Notes: generated by a model from the sequence alone, not told the origin. 64,000 nt of DNA from Methylotenera sp. L2L1 (GCF_000744605.1 NZ_JQMG01000001.1:620001-684000), one strand, 5' to 3'; counted from the first letter of the stretch, positions 9,051 to 18,645 are shown. Translations and numbers: made by a program.

Positions 9051-9339
9051 TTATAGTATAGTAGGAATATTGCGCTTACAGAGCAATATCCGGCATATTT
9101 CCATTTGAGTTACATTTTCAATATAGAAGATGAGATACGGATACTTGTTGCAACACCAAACGCGCAAGTCAAGCGCATAACGTGTTAGGCCTGATGCAGG
9201 ATATTGTTGAATATGCAGTATTGTCTGTTCAATATCGTCAATAAAAGCGTGCATATATTCTGGCGCATTGGCAATATAATCATCAAGCGGCACTAAAATA
9301 TTAGCATCGGCTATTGTCGCGCCTAACAATTCTTTTCAT
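9051..9339 (-). pseudogene. Decayed RelE/ParE-family toxin
   Basis: The C-terminal two thirds read as a RelE/ParE toxin: 'FIDDIEQTILHIQQYPASG', then 'LRVWCCNKYPYLIFYIEN' and 'CRILLCKRNIPTIL'. The expected start is the ATG at 9339, which overlaps the antitoxin stop (ATGA) as is usual for parDE. That frame reads MKRIV and then stops after 12 residues. The toxin body is one base out of frame with it and only opens at a TTG (9329) with no visible ribosome site. A small indel near 9310-9330 has therefore separated start from body. 'CKRNI' also differs from the usual 'GxRDI'. Confidence 0.65.
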
Positions 9340-9590
9340 TCGGCTGACTGTTGTTTTAAATAGTTATTTACTTTATTTCGCAAGCCAGTGAAATATTGTG
9401 CATCTGCTTCACCAGTGACTGGCGCACTTGCACCATCTAAAAGCAAGCTACGCATATACACTCTTATCTTGGTCTTTTCGTATTAGCGCTCGCAAATACT
9501 CGCTAGATGTGTGCCATAACCTGCATTTGCCACACGTTCATCAATAAATTTTTTAAGCGGTTCTGGCAGTGAAATGTTCATTGTACTCAT
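9336..9590 (-). pseudogene. Decayed ParD-like (CopG/RHH) antitoxin
   Basis: The ATG at 9590 starts 'MNISLPEPLKKFIDERVANAGYGTH', a ParD N-terminus. The frame then runs to a TAA at 9483-9485 after 35 codons. The missing piece of the family sequence, 'SEYLRALIRKDQDK', is present in another frame. The original frame then resumes with 'RSLLLDGASAPVTGEADAQY' and ends at the TGA that overlaps the toxin ATG. Two compensating indels thus broke the gene. This decides against a working antitoxin unless the sequence has an error. Confidence 0.72.
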
Positions 9591-9653
9591 GTCTGACTCC
9601 ACACTTTTATTTTTGGCAAAATTTGCCATATCCATAAGTCTAAATCAAACAAA

Positions 9654-9681
9654 AAAAACGGCAACCGAAGTTGCCGTTTTT
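9654..9681 (-). terminator. Rho-independent terminator of the porin gene
   Basis: Read on the minus strand this is a 12-bp stem (AAAAACGGCAAC / GTTGCCGTTTTT) closed by a C(TTCG)G tetraloop and followed by a run of eight T. It lies 40 bp beyond the porin stop. The extra-stable UUCG loop and long U run mark it as a strong terminator. Confidence 0.88.
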
Positions 9682-9721
9682 AGCTATTACTCTAATTGCA
9701 CAGACTTACGTCTGCCTTATC

Positions 9722-10924
9722 CTAGAAGAATAAGATAGCGCCTAAAGAGATAGTTTTTTCTTTTGCATCTAAAGTCGTATTTGCACGACGGTCTAATTCG
9801 CGCTCTGACTCTGAGTACTCAGCAACTAAGTTCAAGTGCTTTGTCAATGGGTGGTAAGCACCAACAGTGATCATTGAGTCTTGAACTTCGCTGAATGTGT
9901 CAGTTGAGTTACCATCAAGTGTAGATTCACCGTATGAAACACCCAATTTAGTACCTACACCTGGAAGTGTGTATGTACCTTGCAAGTACCATTGGTCTGA
10001 ATCACGTGATTTACCAGTTGCATCAAAACCGTTACGTAATTGGAATGTTTGACCAATACCATCACCTTGACCGTAGTAGCCAGTTAAACCAAAACCAGCT
10101 ACATTCACAGTAGTACCGATATCAAATGCAGTAGCACGGTCAGCACCAGCTGCGCCAGTTAATGACACTCGTTGTGAAATACCAGAAGCCCAAACTTTAC
10201 CAGCTACATCGCCAGCCCATTCATATGAAGCTTTACCTTCGTATGCTGATTGAGCACCGCTACGCTCAGTACCAGAAGCACTGTTTAAGCTCTCAGCTGC
10301 AACTGCATTCCAACCTTGTGTCAAACCAACTGTGAAGCTAAAACCATTCCAGTTTGGTGATGAGTAAGCAACTTGTGATTTCCAGTCAGCATACATAAAA
10401 CCTGAACCGATACGGCCTAGTGTTGTTGTGTTACCAGATAATGAACCAGCACCACCACCAACACCTAACAATGTCATGTCGTTTAAGATAGCATCAGAAG
10501 CATAGATACCTAAATCTTTACCTAATTTGATAGAACCCCATGATTTGTCACCGAATGTCAAGAATGCTTGACGGTTTTCTTGTTGTGCTGATTGAACACC
10601 AGAGTTTGATGTTGAAGCACCTGGGTTGATGCTGATTGTGAAACCAACATCTAAATCGTTTTGACGTGTTTTACCAGATACTGATAGGTAGTTTGGTAAC
10701 AAACCTGTAGTGATGTTGTTACGTGAGCTTTGGTCTGTACCTAAACCCAATGCACTTGCACCAGCACCAGTATCACCACTGAATTTTGAAGTTGTGTAGT
10801 AAGCGTTTACAACACCACCGATGTCCAATGTCCAATCACCAGCTGGGATTGTGATACCAGCTTGTGCGCTTGAAGCTGCAGCTACTAAAGCTGAAGCAAC
10901 TGCTAATTTAATTGTTGTTTTCAT
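9722..10924 (-). CDS. Gram-negative outer membrane porin
   Basis: A 400-residue protein with a classical signal peptide (MKTTIKLAVASALVAAASSAQA, cleavage near 22). The mature chain has alternating hydrophobic/polar strands typical of general porins (porin_4-like) and ends in 'LGAILFF', the C-terminal Phe recognised by the BAM complex. Codon use is restricted and the terminator strong, suggesting high expression. It is transcribed alone. Substrate selectivity cannot be read from sequence. Confidence 0.88.
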   Translation of the reverse strand: MKTTIKLAVASALVAAASSAQAGITIPAGDWTLDIGGVVNAYYTTSKFSGDTGAGASALGLGTDQSSRNNITTGLLPNYLSVSGKTRQNDLDVGFTISINPGASTSNSGVQSAQQENRQAFLTFGDKSWGSIKLGKDLGIYASDAILNDMTLLGVGGGAGSLSGNTTTLGRIGSGFMYADWKSQVAYSSPNWNGFSFTVGLTQGWNAVAAESLNSASGTERSGAQSAYEGKASYEWAGDVAGKVWASGISQRVSLTGAAGADRATAFDIGTTVNVAGFGLTGYYGQGDGIGQTFQLRNGFDATGKSRDSDQWYLQGTYTLPGVGTKLGVSYGESTLDGNSTDTFSEVQDSMITVGAYHPLTKHLNLVAEYSESERELDRRANTTLDAKEKTISLGAILFF

Positions 10925-11207
10925 ATAAATCTCCTAAAAAATATTACTATTTTTATTACTCGATTAACTAAACTCACCTTAACTAGATAGAAAGGAAGCC
11001 AGCATTTGGCTTTCCCATTCTTACTAAGTGCTAAAGCACTAAGGCGAATGTAAAAGTTTGCAAACTCTCTCAACGTTTACTACTTTAAGTAGCATTCACC
11101 AAGAAGGTAGAGCGTAGTATGCACAAAGAAATTTGGCCTTACAACTAAAAGTTGGCTTTTTTGTCACAATTACTTACATTTGTTGTAAATTTGCAACATC
11201 CACATTT
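10925..11207. other. Long upstream region of the porin gene
   Basis: About 280 bp with no gene. It contains a Shine-Dalgarno-like GGAGAT just before the porin ATG and two short dyads, AGTGCTAAAGCACT near 11028-11041 and CTACTTTAAGTAG near 11079-11092. These could be operator or leader hairpins. I could not place a convincing -35/-10 pair. Confidence 0.4.
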
Positions 11208-11322
11208 TGTAGGAGCGATTCTTGATTGCGAAAATCCCCGATTAAATTTTTGTGGGCGGTTGATTAAATTAATATTACACCGAGCCGTGAGGCTTTTATC
11301 GCGACTGCGTGTCGCTCCTACA
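11208..11322. repeat. REPIN-like inverted repeat element (copy 2)
   Basis: A 115-bp element bounded by TGTAGGAGCGA and TCGCTCCTACA. Its right arm, read on the minus strand (TGTAGGAGCGACACGCAG then TCGCGATAAAAGC), matches the left arm of the 8174-8286 copy at most positions. The two copies are therefore in opposite orientation. The weak arms also resemble each other (TGTAGGAGCGATT / TGTAGGAGCGATC). It lies between the porin promoter region and the end of dgt. Confidence 0.75.
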
Positions 11323-11358
11323 CCACGCTCTCAGACTTAAATGTATGATTGATCACCA

Positions 11359-12483
11359 TTACAAATACTCTTCTACTGTAAATAACTTCCTATGCTCTCT
11401 TATGGCAAATCGATCGGTCATTCCTGCAATATAATCGGCTACCGCACGTGCTTTATCTATTTCCGCATACGCCTGAAACTCATTTGGTAGCAATCCAATA
11501 TTCTCGAAAAAGCATACGAACAGCTCGCGTACAATTCTTACCGCCTTTGCGCTCATGCGATTAACTTTATAATGCTGATATAGATTTTTACGTAAAAACT
11601 GTTTTAGCTTTAAGTTCTGCTCAGCAACATCGCGACTGAATCCTACCAACTGAGGTAAGTTCCGAATATCGTCAATGCTGGTAGGTTGATGTTGCGCTAT
11701 ATTTTGCGCGCTCTGTGTGCATAAATCGACAACCAGCGTATTAATCATTCGGCGTATCGTTTCATGTATCAACCGTTTTTGCTCTAACTTTGGATATCGT
11801 GCTTTTACCTCTGCTAAGTTTTGTGCGAACAGTTCGACTTTCGATAGCTGCTCTACGCTGATTAAACCTGACCGCAATCCGTCGTCAATATCGTGATTGT
11901 TGTAAGCAATCTCATCCGCATAATTAGTTAATTGCGCTTCTAGGCTTGGACTGGTTTTATCAATAAAACGCTTTCCCACATCCCCAAGCTGTCTGGCATT
12001 CTTAATCGAACAGTGCTTGAGTATGCCCTCACGTACTTCAAATGTAAGGTTTAATCCATCAAAATCCGCGTAGCGCTGCTCCAGTTGGTCGACAACTCGT
12101 AACGATTGCAGATTATGTTCAAATCCACCAAATTCACGCATACATTCATTAAGCGCATCTTGCCCAGCATGCCCAAATGGCGTGTGACCTAGGTCATGAG
12201 CTAAAGCAATCGCCTCTGTCAGGTCTTCATGCAGGTGTAATGTACGCGCAATGCCTCGCGCCATTTGTGCAACTTCTATGCTATGCGTAAGTCTGGTGCG
12301 GAATAAATCACCCTCATGATTAACAAACACCTGTGTTTTATATTCCAGCCGACGAAAAGCTGTGGAATGAATAATTCGGTCACGGTCGCGCTGGAATGCA
12401 TTACGTGTAGAGGAGCCAGGCTCATCAAAGTGTCGCCCTATTGATTGTTCTGGATTAGCTGCGTAGGGAGCAAGTGTATTCAT
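11359..12483 (-). CDS. dgt: dNTP triphosphohydrolase (dGTPase family)
   Basis: A 374-residue HD-domain enzyme that cleaves dNTPs to the nucleoside and triphosphate. The metal ligands are visible as '[10 protein letters not shown]' (H67) and '[15 protein letters not shown]' (H96, D97), with a later Asp in '[19 protein letters not shown]'. Length and motifs fit the dGTPase type 2 group. It is the last gene of the pilMNOPQ-aroKB-dgt direction, 145 bp after aroB, a linkage often seen in betaproteobacteria. Confidence 0.92.
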   Translation of the reverse strand: MNTLAPYAANPEQSIGRHFDEPGSSTRNAFQRDRDRIIHSTAFRRLEYKTQVFVNHEGDLFRTRLTHSIEVAQMARGIARTLHLHEDLTEAIALAHDLGHTPFGHAGQDALNECMREFGGFEHNLQSLRVVDQLEQRYADFDGLNLTFEVREGILKHCSIKNARQLGDVGKRFIDKTSPSLEAQLTNYADEIAYNNHDIDDGLRSGLISVEQLSKVELFAQNLAEVKARYPKLEQKRLIHETIRRMINTLVVDLCTQSAQNIAQHQPTSIDDIRNLPQLVGFSRDVAEQNLKLKQFLRKNLYQHYKVNRMSAKAVRIVRELFVCFFENIGLLPNEFQAYAEIDKARAVADYIAGMTDRFAIREHRKLFTVEEYL

Positions 12484-12628
12484 ATTTTCACTTTAATTTA
12501 GGTAAACAGTTTCTAGCAAGCAACTTAATTACTCCAGCAGATTATCGTCTAAACCATAAGTTTTTAACTATTAGTACAGCTTGGTGGCATCCACAGCCAA
12601 ACCTGCAGCACAAACGCCTAATCAATGC

Positions 12629-13711
12629 CTAAATAGCAGAAAGAGATAAGGTTTCTTTTAACTTTGCTTCATCATAGTCACTGGTAATCACAGACTTACC
12701 GATTGCCTGCTGTAGCACCAACCTAATTTTCCCATCGGCTACTTTTTTATCCAGCTGCATCAAATCCAAATACTTTTCTACACCTAGCTTTGGCGCATCT
12801 AAAGGTAGCTTGGCCGCAGTTAATAACTGATAAACGCGCTTAACATCTTCATGACTTAGCCAGCCCATGCGTTGAGACAAGTCTGCCGCCATCATCGTGC
12901 CAGCAGCAACAGCCTCACCATGTAGCCAAACGCCATACCCCATTGCATTTTCAATGGCATGCCCGAAAGTGTGGCCCAAGTTCAACAATGCTCGCTCACC
13001 TGTCTCATGCTCATCACGCGCGACTACATCGGCCTTATTCTGGCATGAACGGTAAATAGCCTCACTAATTGAAGACTCATCAAGCGCCATCAACTGTTCA
13101 ATATTTGCTTCTATCCAATCAAAAAAATCAGGATCTCTTATCAATCCGTATTTAATGACTTCTGCCATCCCAGCAGAGAACTCGCGTGGTGGCAAAGTTT
13201 GTAATGTATCAATATCAGCCAACACCAATTGTGGCTGATAGAAAGCACCAATCATATTTTTACCAAGCGGATGATTTATACCAGTTTTACCGCCTACGGA
13301 AGAGTCCACCTGAGACAGTAACGTAGTAGGAATTTGTATAAATGGCACACCACGCAAATAAGTAGCGGCAGCATAGCCTGTTAAATCACCGATGACACCT
13401 CCGCCTAGCGCTATTAATGTGGTACTGCGCTCACAGCGATTTTGAAGTAAAGCATCATAGATAAGGTTAAGCGTTTCACTATTTTTATAGGCTTCACCAT
13501 CGGGCAATACAATAGAAATCACCGTAACGCCTGCCGCCTTTAATGCGCCACTTAATTGCTCAAGATACAGTGGCGCGACTGTTGTGTTGGTGACAATCGC
13601 CACATGCTTGCGTTTTAAATACAGCAATATCAACTCTACATTTGAGATGAGACCACGGCCAATGTGAATGGGATAACTTCTATTTGCTAATTCTACTTTT
13701 AATGTTTGCAT
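12629..13711 (-). CDS. aroB: 3-dehydroquinate synthase
   Basis: A 360-residue NAD- and metal-dependent enzyme that converts DAHP to 3-dehydroquinate. Motifs seen are 'LPDGEAYKN', the NAD-binding '[19 protein letters not shown]', '[18 protein letters not shown]', the metal-ligand Glu in '[11 protein letters not shown]' and the His in '[11 protein letters not shown]'. Length is normal. It lies 21 bp after aroK on the same strand, the usual aroK-aroB pair downstream of pilQ. Confidence 0.97.
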   Translation of the reverse strand: MQTLKVELANRSYPIHIGRGLISNVELILLYLKRKHVAIVTNTTVAPLYLEQLSGALKAAGVTVISIVLPDGEAYKNSETLNLIYDALLQNRCERSTTLIALGGGVIGDLTGYAAATYLRGVPFIQIPTTLLSQVDSSVGGKTGINHPLGKNMIGAFYQPQLVLADIDTLQTLPPREFSAGMAEVIKYGLIRDPDFFDWIEANIEQLMALDESSISEAIYRSCQNKADVVARDEHETGERALLNLGHTFGHAIENAMGYGVWLHGEAVAAGTMMAADLSQRMGWLSHEDVKRVYQLLTAAKLPLDAPKLGVEKYLDLMQLDKKVADGKIRLVLQQAIGKSVITSDYDEAKLKETLSLSAI

Positions 13712-13732
13712 CTCAATTTACTTTTTCACAAT

Positions 13733-14239
13733 TTACTTATTTAATAGCTCTTCAATGTAACTAGTAATCTCCAGCGCAGATTGTGCACCAGTATCTACAA
13801 TATAATCGGCCAAGCTGGTATAGATAGGATCTCGCTCTATATATAGACGTTCTAACTTCTGCTTCATGTTGCCACCTTGTAGTAAAGGCCGCGTTTTGTC
13901 ATGTCGCGTACGTTGATACAAATCATTTACCTTGCCGCGCAGATATATAATCTTCCCGCTGTTTTTTAACAAAGTCCGATTCTCCGGCATCAAGACAGCG
14001 CCCCCACCCGTTGCCATAATAATATCATTCAACTGGCATAGCTCTTCAATAACCAAATTTTCGCGCTTACGAAACCCATCCTGCCCTTCCAACTCAAAAA
14101 TGAGTGGGATTTTTACGCCTGTTTTACGTTCAATCTCAACATCAGAATCATAAAACTCTTTATCCAACTGCTTGGATAGCATGCGACCAATTGTGGTCTT
14201 ACCAGCACCCATTAGGCCTATAAAATAGATATTATTCAA
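13733..14239 (-). CDS. aroK: Shikimate kinase
   Basis: A 168-residue P-loop kinase that phosphorylates shikimate at O3. Walker A is 'GLMGAGKTTIGRML' near residue 9. The shikimate-binding 'DSDVEIERKTG' (Asp about 32) and 'FRKRE' follow, then 'ATGGGAVL' and the LID Arg in 'RTRHDKTRPLL'. It follows pilQ after a gap that holds a hairpin terminator (14330-14362), so some transcripts probably end before it. Confidence 0.96.
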   Translation of the reverse strand: MNNIYFIGLMGAGKTTIGRMLSKQLDKEFYDSDVEIERKTGVKIPLIFELEGQDGFRKRENLVIEELCQLNDIIMATGGGAVLMPENRTLLKNSGKIIYLRGKVNDLYQRTRHDKTRPLLQGGNMKQKLERLYIERDPIYTSLADYIVDTGAQSALEITSYIEELLNK

Positions 14240-14329
14240 TTAAAAACCACCCCTATTGCTTGGCAATATTTTTGTTATTTAGTGTAAGAGGTTTATGCAC
14301 CTGCGCCATTGCAGATAAGCCCCCAATGT

Positions 14330-14362
14330 AAAATGCCCATCTTATTCTAGGATGGGCATTTT
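14330..14362 (-). terminator. Hairpin terminator after pilQ
   Basis: Perfect 12-bp arms (AAAATGCCCATC / GATGGGCATTTT) enclose a 9-nt loop. The T run is short, so termination may be partial and allow read-through into aroKB. It lies 46 bp beyond the pilQ stop. Confidence 0.75.
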
Positions 14363-14407
14363 ATCAAAACAATCAGCTTAGCTACTATTACATCAGCACT
14401 AAACCCA

Positions 14408-16612
14408 CTATTGCAACGTTAAGCGTTCATCTACAATTCTTGGCGTAATAAATATCAACAACTCAGTTTTGTCATTTTGACGAGTAGTTCTCTTAAACAG
14501 ATTACCAAACAATGGCAAATCACCAAAGAATGGTACTTTATCTACATCGTTACGCTCAATTTGCTCGAAAATGCCACCTAGCACTGCAGTTTCACCATTA
14601 CCAACGAGCACTTGCGTATTGATATTCTGCGTATCAATTGAAGGCACACCATTAAAGATTTCACCCACTTTATCTTTCTTAATATCCAACTCCATGATGA
14701 TTTTTTCATCTGGCGTAATTTGTGGCGTCACTTCCAAACTCAATACTGCAGGCTTGAATGCAACGTTTGTCGCTCCGCTACTAGATGCCTGCAAGTATGG
14801 AATCTCAGTACCTGCAGCAATCTTAGCTTTATGTTGATTAGCCGTAATGACACGTGGACTGGAGACAATCTTACCGCGCTGATCCGACTCCATCGCAGTC
14901 AACTCTAAATTAAGCAGCAACCCAGCAGCCACGTTATAAATGCTGTACGCGATAGAGCCTGCAGCATTTGCAACGGCTAGGTTTGACATTAAATCAGGCA
15001 GGCCATCAGAACTGGTCAGCACACTGCCGTCTGTCAGTGCGGTTTGAACTGAACCATTATGCGTACCTTGGGTTAGGGTTGTGGCGGTTGTTGCTGTAGG
15101 CCTATTACCGATTGAACCACTTAAGGTCGCATTGGTATTGCTACCTGGCCGCCCCGTTTGAGTAACACCCAACCTAGCACCTAATGCCTTACTGTATTTA
15201 TCATCAGCAATGACCAATCTAGACTCAATCATTACCTGCTTAACAGGTACATCCACTCGATTAATTATCGCCTGAATCTCTTCTAGCTTTCTGGCTGTAT
15301 CTTGCACAAACAATGTGTTGGTTCTGGCATCGTGATTGACACTACCGCGCTCAGATAAAATTCTATTGCGCATCCGTCCCGCGCCTCCAGCCCCACCACC
15401 TCCAGTGGTACTTACGCCACCGTTCAGTATAGTTTTAAAGTCTTCTGCTTTTTGATACTTAAGGGTAAATGACTCTGTCTTAATTGACTCTAAGCTTTCT
15501 TTCTCTTGCTGAGCAGTCAATTCAGCCTTTTCTTTTGCAGCAAGTTCATCTGCTGGCGCAATTAAAATAACATTGCCATTTTTACGCTTATCCAGCCCCT
15601 TGCTTTGCATAATAATCTCAAGTGCCTGATCCCAAGGCACATCTTTTAGACGCAATGTAAGGTTACCTGTGACAGTATCACTACTAATAATATTCAACCC
15701 AGTAAAGTCTGCAATCACTTGCAACACTGAACGTACTTCAATATTTTGGAAATTTAGAGAAAGCTTCTCACCAGCGTAGCCTGGTTTTGTACCTCGTACC
15801 AATTTGTTTGGATCTTCTATCACCTGACGCACATCAATAATGAATTTCTTATCGGCTTGATACGCTGACTGCTCCCAGTTACCTTTAGGCTCAATCACCA
15901 TACGGCCATTTTTACCTTGCTTCATCGTATCCACATAAAGCACAGGCGTATTAAAATTAGTAACGTTCAATCGACGCTGCAAATTAGCAGGGACATCGGT
16001 ATTGATAAAGTCGACTTCAATCACCTTACCCTTTTGTTTGATATTGATACCAGCGGATGGATCTGACAGATCAACAATAATACGCCCCTCACCATTTTTA
16101 CCGCGGGCAAAATCTACATTATTTATTGCAACAGAATTTGCACCACGAACAGGTTCGGAAAACTTAGTTTCCACATTGACCGCACTAGTAATTTCATTCG
16201 CCTGTAACAAAATCGTCACTTCATTACCGCTTGCAGAGGCACTATACCCAACGTTTTTTGTTAAATTAAGCACCATACGGGTACGATCTTTACCTTGCGC
16301 CAGAGTCACACTTTTTAATGCACCGGCATCCGCTGGAATATTATTTTTCGCCAATCCATTACCAACCTTAGGAAAATCTAATGCGATACGAGCAGGGCTC
16401 GTTAATGTAAAACCAGCAGGTGGGTTTGCTAATGGCTGCGTAGTCTTTACACGAATACTGACTCGACCACCTGGTAAAGTTGAATAATCGACACTCTCAA
16501 TTTTATTAGTCAAGGCCGACTGATCTTCAGCAACAGCCGTTACAGTAACAAGCATCAGCCCAAACAACATAGTTGCTTGCAAAAGTTTCGACATCCAATT
16601 ATTCATTTTCAT
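14408..16612 (-). CDS. pilQ: Type IV pilus secretin
   Basis: A 734-residue outer membrane secretin through which type IV pili exit. It has a signal peptide (about residues 1-28), then two AMIN-type beta domains (about 35-260) that bind peptidoglycan. A secretin/TonB short N-terminal domain ('LNFQNIEVRSVLQVIADFTG') and an N1 domain follow. The secretin core is at the C-terminus ('VPFFGDLPLFGNLFKR', 'LLIFITPRIV'). A Gly/Thr-rich stretch near residues 400-415 is a probable linker. It is the last pil gene of pilMNOPQ, after a 166-bp gap from pilP. Confidence 0.96.
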   Translation of the reverse strand: MKMNNWMSKLLQATMLFGLMLVTVTAVAEDQSALTNKIESVDYSTLPGGRVSIRVKTTQPLANPPAGFTLTSPARIALDFPKVGNGLAKNNIPADAGALKSVTLAQGKDRTRMVLNLTKNVGYSASASGNEVTILLQANEITSAVNVETKFSEPVRGANSVAINNVDFARGKNGEGRIIVDLSDPSAGINIKQKGKVIEVDFINTDVPANLQRRLNVTNFNTPVLYVDTMKQGKNGRMVIEPKGNWEQSAYQADKKFIIDVRQVIEDPNKLVRGTKPGYAGEKLSLNFQNIEVRSVLQVIADFTGLNIISSDTVTGNLTLRLKDVPWDQALEIIMQSKGLDKRKNGNVILIAPADELAAKEKAELTAQQEKESLESIKTESFTLKYQKAEDFKTILNGGVSTTGGGGAGGAGRMRNRILSERGSVNHDARTNTLFVQDTARKLEEIQAIINRVDVPVKQVMIESRLVIADDKYSKALGARLGVTQTGRPGSNTNATLSGSIGNRPTATTATTLTQGTHNGSVQTALTDGSVLTSSDGLPDLMSNLAVANAAGSIAYSIYNVAAGLLLNLELTAMESDQRGKIVSSPRVITANQHKAKIAAGTEIPYLQASSSGATNVAFKPAVLSLEVTPQITPDEKIIMELDIKKDKVGEIFNGVPSIDTQNINTQVLVGNGETAVLGGIFEQIERNDVDKVPFFGDLPLFGNLFKRTTRQNDKTELLIFITPRIVDERLTLQ

Positions 16613-16778
16613 TATTTCACCTTAAATCTTACTTCCTAAAAATATTAAGAACTTCTAGGACTTAATGCTCTATTACAATAAAATTGACCGTCTTCAAACT
16701 AACCATCACTAATTACCAACCCTAACCCCATCAACACCTAGGCTCGCCATATTGGCTAACCTCATACGCGACAACAGG

Positions 16779-17330
16779 TTACTCCTCCTGCAAAACCAAG
16801 TTGGAAGTACGCTCCACCCAATCACCAGTAAGGTCATCTTGCACAATCTCAGTTAATAACACTTCACCATCTGTAATTTGTGTAATTTTGCCAAAGTTCT
16901 GTCCCACATAACTCCCCAACTTAACTTGCTGTACCGTTTCATCAGGTGTTTTAATCAGAGCATAAGTCAGCTTGCTTTTAGACAGCAGACCAACATACTT
17001 TAGACTTTCAAGTGGGTATGCTTCCATCGGCTCTCTAGGGCGATTCAAATTGGGCTGTAAAACACTCGATTTATTAACCGCTTTGCGTGCACGGAACGGA
17101 TCAACTAGTGTGCCATCAGCGTTATATTGCAAAGCCATATATGGCTGAACTTCTGGCAAGGGCTTAATTCTTGGCTTTACGCCTTTGGTAGCATCACGCA
17201 TGTATTGATCAAGGTCATCCCCCTCCTCGAAGCTACACCCGGTCAGCCCAGCACTTAGCACGCCACCAATCAAAATAGACATGACAACAGGCAAGGTAAA
17301 TATTCGTTTGATAAAATCAGTCACGGCCAC
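16779..17330 (-). CDS. pilP: Type IV pilus assembly lipoprotein
   Basis: A 183-residue inner membrane lipoprotein that links the PilMNO platform to PilQ. The start appears to be GTG at 17330, which overlaps the last base of the pilO stop. A lipoprotein signal ends in 'SAGLTGC' (lipidated Cys near 32). The C-terminal half has the PilP homology fold ('PLESLKYVGLL', 'LGSYVGQNFGKI'). Position between pilO and pilQ is standard. Confidence 0.94.
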   Translation of the reverse strand: MAVTDFIKRIFTLPVVMSILIGGVLSAGLTGCSFEEGDDLDQYMRDATKGVKPRIKPLPEVQPYMALQYNADGTLVDPFRARKAVNKSSVLQPNLNRPREPMEAYPLESLKYVGLLSKSKLTYALIKTPDETVQQVKLGSYVGQNFGKITQITDGEVLLTEIVQDDLTGDWVERTSNLVLQEE

Positions 17331-18049
17331 TATTTACCTTTCTTATCAGATTTTGACTTGGACTTAGACTTTGATTTGGACTTCTCTTTCGCTTTTTCAC
17401 TCTCAGCTCTACGTTTTTCGGCAATCTCAGCAGCATCTAAGTACCGGTAAGTTTTAGCAACAGCCTCCATCACCAAGGTGCTATCGCCAGCATTTGGTTT
17501 TGCTTTGGCATCTTTACTTTTACTTGCCGCATCCTTATTCACGACAAACACGTCGCCTAAGGTCACAATTCTCGATAGCTTTGATATATCTGTCGCAAAA
17601 GCACCTAGGTCATGATAAGCGCCCGTCACTTTAATCGATATCGGCATCTCTGCATAAAACTCTGCTTGCGTTTCTTGACCCGGCTTAAATAATTCAAACT
17701 CTAAGCCACGCGCTAGACCTGCCTGATTAATATCGGTCAACAATCCATCAATTTGAGAGCGGTCAGGCAGTTGTTTTAGCAAGGCCCCAAAAGTCTTTTC
17801 AATTTCGACCATTTGCGCTTGATATGCTTCTAGATTAATCGCCTGACTTTTTTTATCAAAGTAAACTTTTCTAAGCTCTTCCTCTTTGGCTTTTTCTGTA
17901 TCTAGTGTGTCTAAAGTCGGGCTGAGCACCAAATAATAGCCAAGTGCAAGCAACACAAAGAACACCACTCCTAACAATACGGCCTTAACTGGTGCAGGCA
18001 AATTACCCGCATTATTGATGTCGATGTTATTAAAATCTTCTAACTTCAT
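17330..18049 (-). CDS. pilO: Type IV pilus alignment protein
   Basis: A 239-residue bitopic inner membrane protein. One membrane segment lies at about residues 23-45, followed by a coiled coil and the ferredoxin-like PilO domain ('DRSQIDGLLTDINQAGLARG', 'VTGAYHDLGAFATDIS'). It pairs with PilN. The ATG overlaps the pilN stop by 4 bp. The C-terminus is unusual: a Lys/Ser-alternating tail ('KSKSKSKSKSKSDKKGK') encoded by a short imperfect repeat at about 17335-17385. Confidence 0.94.
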   Translation of the reverse strand: MKLEDFNNIDINNAGNLPAPVKAVLLGVVFFVLLALGYYLVLSPTLDTLDTEKAKEEELRKVYFDKKSQAINLEAYQAQMVEIEKTFGALLKQLPDRSQIDGLLTDINQAGLARGLEFELFKPGQETQAEFYAEMPISIKVTGAYHDLGAFATDISKLSRIVTLGDVFVVNKDAASKSKDAKAKPNAGDSTLVMEAVAKTYRYLDAAEIAEKRRAESEKAKEKSKSKSKSKSKSDKKGK

Positions 18050-18645
18050 GATTTTCTCGCACTTCCAGCTGTCGCTTTAGCACCTGCATCATCTGTCTCT
18101 GTTATCGGCGTTTTTAAACTCACCTTGAGCGTAAATAGGTTTTGTTTCTGCACACCAACTGTGATTGCCTTAATTTCGATCAATATCGGAGACTCCAACC
18201 AATTAGATTGGTTAAAATTGCGCACCAATGTCGCCACTCTGGCGTTGGTATCGGCAACCCCCTCTATGGTGATGACCTTGCCTTCCTGCTTAAAGCTTTT
18301 GATATACATGCCTTCTGGCAATTGACGGCTAATCTCATCAAAAACAATCACAGCCTGACTTCGATTAGTCTGCAAATTCTCAACCACTTGCTTACGCTCA
18401 AGCATCGCACTAATTTGCTCTTTCAAGTCTTTAATATCAGCGATTTCCTTGTCTAGCTTTGTAATCGCGTTATTAAGGCGCTGATTGCGCTCCAACTGAG
18501 ACTGAACCTTACTGTTGATAATGGTATAAGCCATAAACAGAATCGCACATGCTGCAATAGCGCTGAACAAGGCCATTAAACCGAATTCTCGCTGCCTTGC
18601 TTCGCGCCTTATTTGGCGATGTGGTAGTAGATTGACACGTATCAT
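18046..18645 (-). CDS. pilN: Type IV pilus assembly protein
   Basis: A 199-residue inner membrane protein. The start is set at the ATG at 18645 (MIRVNLLPHRQIRR), which overlaps the pilM stop as ATGA. A longer in-frame start at 18675 would add ten residues with no family likeness. The N-terminal 'INLLPHR'-type motif binds PilM. One membrane segment follows at about 25-45, then a coiled coil and a ferredoxin-like domain ('IVFDEISRQLPEGMYIKSF'). Confidence 0.94.
   Translation of the reverse strand: MIRVNLLPHRQIRREARQREFGLMALFSAIAACAILFMAYTIINSKVQSQLERNQRLNNAITKLDKEIADIKDLKEQISAMLERKQVVENLQTNRSQAVIVFDEISRQLPEGMYIKSFKQEGKVITIEGVADTNARVATLVRNFNQSNWLESPILIEIKAITVGVQKQNLFTLKVSLKTPITETDDAGAKATAGSARKS

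Noticed and set aside
9051-9329. Intact 92-residue ParE toxin
   Set aside because: The open frame starts only at TTG without a ribosome site, while the natural ATG overlapping the antitoxin stop is in another frame. I treat it as broken.
11152-11340. 62-residue plus-strand open frame upstream of the porin
   Set aside because: It spans the REPIN-like element, has no good ribosome site and has no protein-like composition.
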